Shown here: positions 58,779 to 64,000 of the stretch, piece by piece | Position numbering within the stretch: position 1 is the stretch's first letter | Layout of the letters: every line of letters starts with the position of its first letter | Source: an uncultured bacterium | GTDB taxonomy: Bacteria; Cyanobacteriota; Vampirovibrionia; Gastranaerophilales; Gastranaerophilaceae | Reading direction: 5' to 3' | Assembly (NCBI GenBank): GCA_947073645.1 | Contig: CAMTMK010000004.1 | Coordinates: 1 to 64,000 of the forward strand | Length of the DNA: 64,000 nt | The notes under the pieces: model-generated | Database searches by the model: none | Told to the model about the DNA's origin: nothing | The model's input: only the letters and a program-made list of their open reading frames with translations | Program-made: the position numbers and the translations under genes

Positions 58779-59583
58779 ATGATTAAATTAAAAGCTCAGA
58801 ATTGCCCCCCCCCGCAAGCGTAGCCGCTTGACCAGCCACATTGGGTTTTGGAATGATTTTAAATGTGGGTTTACACTTGCTGAGGTTTTAATTACTTTAG
58901 GCATTATCGGGGTTGTTGCATCACTTACAATGCCGAATTTGATTGCAAATCATCAAAAAAAAGTTACAGTAAACAAATTAAAATCGGAATATAGTACATT
59001 TTCAAATTTAATTACCCGTTCTGTTAATGATAACGGTAATATTTTAAATTGGATTACTGAATTTGATAATATTTCTAACTTATCAGAAAAATCAAAATTG
59101 ATTACAGAAAAATATATTATACCATATATTGATGGAGGTGGACAACCTTTTAAACAATATGAATATGGTACAGTATGGTCTCTGGGCGGCAAAGAAAGTT
59201 TTTTTGCTTATTATACCAGTGGCATACCATATAGAATTAAAAACGGAACAGTATTTACAGTTTCAATTTACGAAAACAAACTTTATTTACTTTTAGATAT
59301 AGACAATAAAATAAAAAATAACATAGTTGGAAAGGATGTTTTCTCGTTTGTAATTAACCCTAAAAATAATAGTCTAGAACCTACAGGGAAAGGATTATCA
59401 CGAAATATTTTGATAGGCAACGATAATGACAGATGGTGTAATCCTCCAGAGTGTGAAACAATAGAATGGTTAACAGGTTGGAAAGGTTGTAATAAAAATA
59501 ACACAAACAGATATGGCGGTTATTATTGTAGTGCACTCATAATGCAAGACGGATGGCAAATTGCTCCCGACTATCCTTGGTAA
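58779..59583 (+). CDS. Type IV pilin/pseudopilin-like prepilin, split by a C9 tract
   Basis: The main frame (from a TTG at 58828) contains the class III prepilin peptide CGFTLAEVLITLGIIGVVASLTMP, cleaved between G and F with Glu at +5, then a ~200-residue globular domain ending in QDGWQIAPDYPW. The only good start is an ATG at 58779 with AAGGAG eight bases upstream, which is one base out of frame with the main frame. The C9 run at 58805-58813 lies between them; eight cytosines would join them as MIKLKAQNCPPRKRSRLTSH and on, 267 residues. Sequence error, decay or phase variation are all possible. No assembly genes are adjacent. Confidence 0.75.
58805..58813 (+). repeat. C9 homopolymer tract in the prepilin start region
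   Basis: Nine consecutive cytosines in a low-GC genome, nine codons after an ATG with a good ribosome-binding site. Loss of one C restores frame with the prepilin. Confidence 0.8.
58814..58860 (+). repeat. Dispersed hairpin repeat, copy 3 (coding)
   Basis: GCAAGCGTAGCCGCTTGACC (hairpin AAGCG/CGCTT), then AGCCACATTGGGTTTTGG and AATGATTTT. It matches 35351-35392 (minus) and the first half matches 12073-12095. Here the repeat is read as the prepilin leader RKRSRLTSHIGFWNDF. Confidence 0.65.
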
Positions 59584-59641
59584 AATTTTTCCAATATTAT
59601 TCAACAGGAAAAAAGATTACCTATGATAAAAAATCAACATC

Positions 59642-59669
59642 TTGACAAATAAGATTTATTTAATAAAAT
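59642..59669 (+). promoter_or_regulatory. Promoter of tRNA-Ser
   Basis: TTGACA (59642-59647), 16 bases, TAAAAT (59664-59669), about 25 bases before the tRNA 5' end. Confidence 0.6.
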
Positions 59670-59693
59670 AAAACTATATCCAATACAAATTCT

Positions 59694-59783
59694 GGAGGAG
59701 TGCCAGAGCGGTTGATTGGAGCAGTCTTGAAAACTGTCGTACGTTCACGCGTACCGTGGGTTCGAATCCCACCTCCTCCTCCA
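59694..59783 (+). tRNA. tRNA-Ser(TGA)
   Basis: A 90-base class II tRNA including encoded CCA. The acceptor is GGAGGAG/CTCCTCC, the anticodon loop CTTGAAA gives anticodon TGA, the long variable arm is CGTACGTTCACGCGTACC, and the T-arm is GTGGGTTCGAATCCCAC. The discriminator reads T, unusual for serine tRNAs, which normally have G. Its 3' end and terminator are copied 1.46 kb downstream. Confidence 0.93.
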
Positions 59784-59825
59784 TTTAAAAAGCCCGAACC
59801 ATAAAGGTTTAGGGCTTTTCTTATT
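59757..59825 (+). repeat. Left 69-bp direct repeat (tRNA-Ser 3' end plus terminator), attL-like
   Basis: Starts in the T-stem of tRNA-Ser and runs through CCA and the terminator hairpin (AAAGCCC...GGGCTTTT, 59790-59821). It is identical over 69 bases to 61213-61281. Confidence 0.9.
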
Positions 59826-59869
59826 GGGTACCATGTCCATTCTGTGTCCATATTTAGTAAAGTCAACCA

Positions 59870-60310
59870 CTAAACTAAAGTAACCTTTATCAATCCTTTC
59901 TTCTCCCGACGTTGGGCAAATTCAACAATGTCTCGAGAGTTGCCATGACCAGGATAAGCAATTAAATAATCAGAAGTCTTTACCATGTAGCGATTTGCTT
60001 GAATAATAGCCAAGCGGTAAGGTGTTTTTTCCAATCCCTCAGGATAAAATGTTCCGTCAAATCCTCTTGGAGTCTCTGTATTCTTTATAAATACATAAGG
60101 GGCAAGTAAATATAATTCTATGTTAGTATATCGCTCTTTTATCTCTCGTAGTACACTCTGTACAATGTGGTCAAATCTACCATAATCACCGACCATAAAG
60201 GATGTAACACCAAATTCAACAATATGTTTTTCAACAACTTTTAAAAGTTGTTTTCTAATACTCTCAGTAGTATACCTGCTACCTATAAAAAAACATGTTT
60301 TTCTTTCCAT
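59870..60310 (-). CDS. SLOG/DUF1273-like protein in the repeat-bracketed segment
   Basis: A 146-residue Rossmann-like protein starting TCFFIGSRYTTESIRKQL, with a G-S-R nucleotide-loop motif, VTSFMVGDYGRFDHIVQSVL, a long AIIQANRYMVKTSDYLIAYPGHGNSRDIVEFAQRR segment and no membrane helix. This follows the DUF1273/YpsA branch of the SLOG superfamily, known for binding nucleotides or nucleotide-derived ligands and frequent on mobile elements. It has a weak ribosome-binding site. It is one of three genes inside the element next to tRNA-Ser; there is no integrase. Confidence 0.78.
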   Translation of the reverse strand: MERKTCFFIGSRYTTESIRKQLLKVVEKHIVEFGVTSFMVGDYGRFDHIVQSVLREIKERYTNIELYLLAPYVFIKNTETPRGFDGTFYPEGLEKTPYRLAIIQANRYMVKTSDYLIAYPGHGNSRDIVEFAQRREKKGLIKVTLV

Positions 60311-60410
60311 AATTTACCTTACTGTCCAAGTTTTATAATAATTAAGTATAATATAAATATGTCTATTTGATTAGTTTTAATTTACTTAAGTATAAGCAAC
60401 AATTATAGCT

Positions 60411-60722
60411 ATGGGTTATAAAGAACTAATTACCAATGGTATTAAGCGTTTACGAACACAATCCAAACTCACTCAAGAAAAGTTTGCAGAGAGAGTTTTC
60501 ATGAGTGTTCAGGGGTATCGTAACATTGAACATAGCAGGTATTTACCTACGGCAGAAACAATAGATAAGATATGTGAAGTATTTAATATCCAACCTGTTG
60601 AACTACTATTGCCCGATACTCAAGAAAACTTAGATAGATTAAAAGAGTTAATCCATATCAAGTTATGTAATTGTGATGTCGACAAATTGATTAAAATAAA
60701 CAACTTTATAGATTTAATATAA
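60411..60722 (+). CDS. XRE-family HTH regulator (5), tandem copy A
   Basis: A 103-residue protein with an XRE HTH at residues 10-68 (RLRTQSKLTQEKFAERVFMSVQGYRNIEHSRYLPTAETIDKICEVF) and a short helical tail with a conserved CNCD. It is about 80% identical to the next gene, with which it forms a tandem duplication that includes the upstream promoter region. There is no ribosome-binding site; a TATAAG box lies 14 bases before the ATG. It probably controls the element and diverges from the SLOG gene. Confidence 0.87.
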   Translation: MGYKELITNGIKRLRTQSKLTQEKFAERVFMSVQGYRNIEHSRYLPTAETIDKICEVFNIQPVELLLPDTQENLDRLKELIHIKLCNCDVDKLIKINNFIDLI

Positions 60723-60792
60723 TCATAAATATAGTACATGCATGTCTACTTAATTAGTTTTAATTTGTTTAAGAATAAGTGACAATCTACCT

Positions 60793-61104
60793 ATGAGTTA
60801 TAAAGAATTAATTACTAATGGTATCAGACGTTTACGGACTGAAAACAAACTTACCCAAGAACAATTTGCTGAAAAAATTAGTATGAGTGTGCAAGGATAC
60901 AGAAACATTGAACATAATAGGTACTTACCTACTGCCGAAACAATAGATAAGATATGTGATGTATTTAATATCCAACCTGTTGAATTACTATTACCTGAAC
61001 CGCAAGCAAATCTTGAAAAAGTAAGGGAACTAATTAATAATAAGTTATGTAATTGTGATTTGGATAAGCTAATAAGAATTAACAATATGATTGATTTAAT
61101 GTAA
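60793..61104 (+). CDS. XRE-family HTH regulator (6), tandem copy B
   Basis: A 103-residue paralogue of copy A with the same architecture (RLRTENKLTQEQFAEKISMSVQGYRNIEHNRYLPTAETIDKICDVF). Differences cluster in the second helix and the tail, so DNA specificity is probably shared: the recognition segment SVQGYRNIEH is identical. CNCDLDKLIRINNMIDLM closes the protein. It ends 109 bases before the right-hand repeat. Two nearly identical repressors could form heterodimers or a dosage switch. Confidence 0.87.
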   Translation: MSYKELITNGIRRLRTENKLTQEQFAEKISMSVQGYRNIEHNRYLPTAETIDKICDVFNIQPVELLLPEPQANLEKVRELINNKLCNCDLDKLIRINNMIDLM

Positions 61105-61212
61105 TAAAATTCATATTTATATTGTGTCCATTTGATATGTTAATTCATAGAGGTATTATATAATTCAGGAAGGTCAGAGTGTTAGTATTTATACCCATTT
61201 CGGTTAAACCGT

Positions 61213-61281
61213 TGGGTTCGAATCCCACCTCCTCCTCCATTTAAAAAGCCCGAACCATAAAGGTTTAGGGCTTTTCTTATT
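61213..61281 (+). repeat. Right 69-bp direct repeat, attR-like
   Basis: Perfect copy of 59757-59825, without a functional tRNA 5' part: the upstream sequence (GGAAGGTCAGAGTGTTAG...) only faintly recalls tRNA-Ser. It includes a second copy of the terminator. Confidence 0.9.
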
Positions 61282-61312
61282 AGCAACTGTGTCAATTCTT
61301 TAAATCCATTAT

Positions 61313-61969
61313 TTAAACGAAGTCTTTTCCTGCATTGTAAGCGTTTTCTAAATCTTTAGGAAATACATTTTCATGTTGTCTTATTTTATCGTTAATATCC
61401 CACCTTTCATCATCATATTTCGAATAATCATGATATTGGAAAGTGTTGAATGCGCAAATCCTATTCGGTTTTTCATAAATATGAGTAATCCAGTTTTCAA
61501 AAAATCCGATAGGAGCTGAATTATTTTGACCTATGTATTGATTTAAAAATATGTTTTCATCAACATTCATTGTATAAATTACTGCTGTTTTTAATTTTTT
61601 TGGTGGAATTGGAGTATATTGCTTATCAAATTTTACAAACGGATAAACCAATCTTTCTATAAACATTTTCATAACCCCTGATACATCACCAAAGTATATT
61701 GGTGTCGCAAGACAAATCCCGTCTGCAAGAGAAACTTTATTTAATATTTCTTTTAACTCATCAGGATATGAACAAAAACCATTATTCTTACTGCCTTTTA
61801 ATTTACAAGCGGAACATGCTCTGCAGCCTTTAAAATCAATATCATAAAGATTTATTATTTCAGCACTTCCTCCTGCTGAAATAACTCCTTGAGCAAAACT
61901 TTCGCATAATTTAGATGTATTCCAATTCTTCCTTGGCGAGCCGTTTATAATATAAATTTTTTTTGTCAT
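61313..61969 (-). CDS. NADPH-dependent FMN reductase-like flavoprotein with Cys cluster
   Basis: A 218-residue flavodoxin-fold protein. The FMN phosphate loop is NGSPRKNWNTSKL at residues 9-21, and GICLATPIYFGDVSGVMKMFIERL is the flavin-ring loop. CRACSACKLKG...FC at about 49-68 could ligate an Fe-S cluster, as in iron-sulfur flavoproteins (Isf). It lacks the aromatic quinone-binding signature of MdaB. GGAG precedes the ATG. It diverges from an HxlR regulator, a common pairing in which the regulator controls the oxidoreductase under redox stress. Confidence 0.87.
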   Translation of the reverse strand: MTKKIYIINGSPRKNWNTSKLCESFAQGVISAGGSAEIINLYDIDFKGCRACSACKLKGSKNNGFCSYPDELKEILNKVSLADGICLATPIYFGDVSGVMKMFIERLVYPFVKFDKQYTPIPPKKLKTAVIYTMNVDENIFLNQYIGQNNSAPIGFFENWITHIYEKPNRICAFNTFQYHDYSKYDDERWDINDKIRQHENVFPKDLENAYNAGKDFV

Positions 61970-62069
61970 AATATTCTCCTTTTTCTTTATTTTAGTTAAT
62001 ATTATATTTATTACAAGTATTTACTTTTTTGTAATATACTATACAAAAAGATAGAATTAGAGGAAAACA

Positions 62070-62396
62070 ATGAAAAATAAACTTGAAAAATATAACTGTC
62101 CGCTTGGTTTAACACTCGGGGTTATCGGTGGAAAATATAAAGTAATGATTATATGGTTTTTATATCAGAATAAAGTTTTACGATACAATGAACTGCAAAA
62201 AACGATAAAAGGCATTACACCTAAAATGTTAATTTCACAACTTCGAGAACTTGAAGAAGACGGAATAATAAAAAGAAAAGTTTATCCGATTGTACCGCCT
62301 AAAGTTGAATATTCATTAACAGCAAAGGGCGAAAGTTTAATCCCGATTTTACTTGAAATGAAAAAATGGGGTGAAAAATATAAATCTAATACTTAA
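62070..62396 (+). CDS. HxlR-family transcription regulator
   Basis: A 108-residue winged-helix protein with the family opening NCPLGLTLGVIGGKYKVMIIWFLY, carrying the conserved Cys (C10) that senses redox or electrophiles in several members. MLISQLRELEEDGIIKRKVYPIVPPKVEYSLT is the recognition helix and wing. AGAGGAAAA precedes the ATG. It lies divergent from the flavoprotein gene with a 100-base gap. Its last 11 bases overlap the convergent GNAT gene. Confidence 0.92.
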   Translation: MKNKLEKYNCPLGLTLGVIGGKYKVMIIWFLYQNKVLRYNELQKTIKGITPKMLISQLRELEEDGIIKRKVYPIVPPKVEYSLTAKGESLIPILLEMKKWGEKYKSNT

Positions 62397-62961
62397 AATT
62401 TAAGCAATGCTCAATATTTTCTTTCGGAAGATACATATTAGCACCCATAGAAAACGGCACTTTATTTTTTTCTCCGCCATTTGCAAGCCATTGTGCACAT
62501 TTTTTATTTAATTCAATATTATCTGGACGAAATCCTAATTTATAAAAAAGCCCTAAAGGATTACCTTTGCTTATGTCAATAGGCATTGCCTCAAAACGTA
62601 TACGTCCTTGGCAATCAGAATCCGCTAAACTTTCTCTTACAATTCTTTGTATGGTTCTAATGCCTGTACCTTTGCTTCTGCCTTCACCTGCAACTATTTT
62701 ATCAATATAAATATGTCCTGTTCCTATATAATCTTTAGGAACTTCATATATGCCGGGCAGACCTAAATTTTCATCAATCGGATTCCAACATTTTACTTTA
62801 TGATAAGCTTCTTCCAAACAGGTTTGTGCTTTTTCACTTATATTAACAGTATCCTTTGTTAACGGTTCTGCAAGCTTCAGTTCAGTTGGATTAAGTTTTA
62901 TAGGTCTTCTTAAAGGTTTACCAATAAGATTTTTATTAAACACAACTTTTTCTACTACCAT
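62386..62961 (-). CDS. GNAT-like acetyltransferase with extended N-terminus
   Basis: A 191-residue protein. Residues ~70-165 follow a GNAT plan: TGHIYIDKIVAGEGRSKGTGIRTIQRIVRESL contains the R-S-K-G-T-G acetyl-CoA loop, and IRFEAMPIDISKGNPLGLFYKLGFRPD is the late strand and helix. The first 65 residues are a low-complexity Lys/Pro/Leu extension ending in DTVNISEKA. That extension may be a localisation signal. The substrate is unknown. It ends inside the hxlR-type gene and is divergent from dapF. Confidence 0.72.
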   Translation of the reverse strand: MVVEKVVFNKNLIGKPLRRPIKLNPTELKLAEPLTKDTVNISEKAQTCLEEAYHKVKCWNPIDENLGLPGIYEVPKDYIGTGHIYIDKIVAGEGRSKGTGIRTIQRIVRESLADSDCQGRIRFEAMPIDISKGNPLGLFYKLGFRPDNIELNKKCAQWLANGGEKNKVPFSMGANMYLPKENIEHCLNFKY

Positions 62962-63042
62962 ATTTTAATAAAGTTTTACGGCTTAAAATAATTGCTTAAT
63001 TATTACAAATTTTTACTGTATAATAATTCAAAGAGGTAAAAA

Positions 63043-63876
63043 ATGAAAACTATTAAATTAACTAAAATGCAAGGATGCGGAAATGATTTCGTTATCATTG
63101 ACTATGCAGAATATGAAAAAACAGGCTTGAAAATGGATGAACTTGCCAAAAAAGTTTGCGACAGAAACTTTGGTGTTGGAGCTGATGGCATGATTATCCC
63201 TGATACAACAGTAAAAGATACAGACATCGGCTGGTATTTTTATAACTCAGACGGATCAACTGCTCAAATGTGTGGCAATGGAATGAGATGTTTTGCAAAA
63301 TACGCTTATGATAATAAACTTGTTAATAAAAAAGCATTCAGTGTACAAACTCTTGCAGGAGTTATAAAGCCGGAACTTTTGGATAATGGTTTAATCAAAG
63401 TTAATATGGGAAAACCGATTTTAGAAGATAAAAAAATCCCATTTTACGGTGAAAGAAAAATTACGGCGCTTGATAAAGAATTTGACATTTTTCCTGTATC
63501 TATGGGAAATCCGCACTGTGTAATTATTACAGCAGATGACCCTATGGAACTTGCTGTAAAATATGGGCCTTGTATTGAAAAACACGAATATTTTCCCGAA
63601 AAAACAAACACAGAATTTGTAAAAGTAAAATCAAAAATGGAAATTGATATGCGTGTGTATGAGCGCGGCTGTGGAATTACTTTGGCTTGCGGAACAGGCG
63701 CATGCGCATCAGTAGTTGCATGTGTTTTAAATAACTTAACAGAACAAAAAGTAAAGGTAAATCTTTTGGGCGGGCCTGTATTTGTTGAATGGCAAGGCTC
63801 TAAGGAAGATAAAGAAAAAGATATTTTCCTTATTGGTTCAGCAAATTACAGCTTTATTGCTGATTACATATTGTAA
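63043..63876 (+). CDS. dapF: Diaminopimelate epimerase
   Basis: A 277-residue racemase converting LL- to meso-diaminopimelate for lysine and peptidoglycan. The two catalytic cysteines are visible: MCGNGMRCFAKYA near residue 75 and LACGTGACASVVA near 221. N-terminal KMQGCGNDFVIID is the family signature and FGVGADGMI follows. The length is normal. AAAGAGGT precedes the ATG, with a TATAAT further up. It is consistent with PBP1A in giving DAP-containing peptidoglycan. Confidence 0.96.
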   Translation: MKTIKLTKMQGCGNDFVIIDYAEYEKTGLKMDELAKKVCDRNFGVGADGMIIPDTTVKDTDIGWYFYNSDGSTAQMCGNGMRCFAKYAYDNKLVNKKAFSVQTLAGVIKPELLDNGLIKVNMGKPILEDKKIPFYGERKITALDKEFDIFPVSMGNPHCVIITADDPMELAVKYGPCIEKHEYFPEKTNTEFVKVKSKMEIDMRVYERGCGITLACGTGACASVVACVLNNLTEQKVKVNLLGGPVFVEWQGSKEDKEKDIFLIGSANYSFIADYIL

Positions 63877-63933
63877 AAATTGGTATTTCCATGATATGAT
63901 TGGGACATACACTAGAATAGGAGAAAATTTAAG

Positions 63934-64000
63934 ATGAAAAACTACGAATTATTAACTGTATTTAAACCAAACTTAGATGCAGAAGAAGTAGATAAAGCTA
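63934..64000 (+). CDS. rpsF: Ribosomal protein S6, N-terminal fragment (cut by window end)
   Basis: An ATG at 63934 with AGGAG ten bases upstream opens a frame that runs off the window: MKNYELLTVFKPNLDAEEV is the visible part. The (K/R)xYE(L/I)xxxxxPNLDxEE opening is characteristic of bS6. In most bacteria rpsF is followed by ssb and rpsR. Only 22 residues are available, so the call is probable rather than certain. Confidence 0.75.
   Translation, partial: MKNYELLTVFKPNLDAEEVDKA

Larger units (their letters stand above)
60360..61104 (+). repeat. Tandem duplication of an XRE gene with its promoter
   Basis: 60360-60722 and 60741-61104 align over their whole length, including the upstream GTCTA(T/C)TT(G/A)ATTAGTTTTAATTT block. 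The unit is about 380 bases, and divergence of both coding and upstream parts indicates an old duplication. Confidence 0.8.

Noticed and set aside
59660..59866. Minus-strand frame over tRNA-Ser
   Set aside because: It runs antisense through the tRNA gene and its terminator.
60411..61104. Toxin-antitoxin pair
   Set aside because: Both genes are near-identical DNA-binding proteins; no toxin-like partner is adjacent except the unlinked-strand SLOG protein, which has no toxin motif.

Overview
The window is a low-GC stretch of a bacterial chromosome, close to gap-free, with about 65 supportable protein genes, two tRNA genes and little mobile DNA. The gene set points to a didermic, peptidoglycan-containing, non-photosynthetic bacterium: SLH-domain envelope protein, two TolC-like outer-membrane channels, TPS-type secreted adhesin, PBP1A, RNase HIII, PEPCK, Fe-S nitroreductase, HxlR-linked flavoprotein. 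The prepilin N-terminus (GFTLAEVLITLGIIGVVA) and the many small secreted orphan proteins resemble gut Vampirovibrionia/Gastranaerophilales ('Melainabacteria'). That assignment is inference from gene style; no marker phylogeny could be run.

Layout. 1-1.14 kb: two XRE regulators with a shared operator motif and a truncated DUF1796-like gene. 1.15-5.4 kb: dnaG-rpoD and a CtpA protease. 5.5-12 kb: small regulator, Cys-rich SLH protein, UDP-glucuronate decarboxylase, RNase HIII and PBP1A. 12-24.6 kb: YkgJ-like protein, XerC/D recombinase, TPR protein, EngB, two TolC paralogues, a solute-binding lipoprotein, a prepilin relic, a DtxR-family regulator, Gph, a YbiT-like ABC-F protein and a ferredoxin-nitroreductase. 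24.6-31.6 kb: an operon of a large unknown protein and a 1.37-kilo-residue secreted protein made of a TPS domain, glycine/asparagine-rich repeats, an Asp-Thr stalk and a C-terminal PilZ domain. 31.6-41.5 kb: tRNA-Ala with a copied 3' end, Mini-III, secreted orphans, a gene behind a DtxR-box-like operator, ferritin, a kinase-like protein, a GH13-like protein, a ferritin-like protein, carbonic anhydrase, and a tiny acidic Thr/Asp/Glu peptide overlapping a TupA-type ATP-grasp gene. 41.5-58.8 kb: XRE regulator, ArnT-like glycosyltransferase, YkgJ-like protein, NhaD/ArsB carrier, ffh, TonB-C protein, HEAT-like protein, DprA-like protein, PcrA, GGDEF/HD-GYP protein, zinc ribbon, pckA, Lrp and an aminotransferase. 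58.8-64 kb: a prepilin gene split by a C9 tract, tRNA-Ser, a 1.46-kb segment bracketed by perfect 69-bp repeats of the tRNA-Ser 3' end, a flavoprotein/HxlR pair, an acetyltransferase, dapF and the start of rpsF.

The clearest whole-window signal is promoter architecture. Eight genes carry a TATAAT-like hexamer exactly six bases before ATG and no Shine-Dalgarno sequence, which puts the expected transcription start on the A of the start codon (leaderless mRNAs). Other genes (pckA, SLH protein, ferritin, dapF, rpsF) have strong Shine-Dalgarno sequences, so two initiation modes appear to coexist.

Other leads: possible phase variation of the prepilin through the C9 tract; a candidate RiPP-like or peptide-regulatory unit at 40.5-41.9 kb; a PilZ domain at the end of an exported adhesin, in a genome that also encodes a GGDEF/HD-GYP protein; an integration footprint at tRNA-Ser without its own integrase; and a dispersed hairpin repeat that becomes the coding N-terminus of the prepilin.
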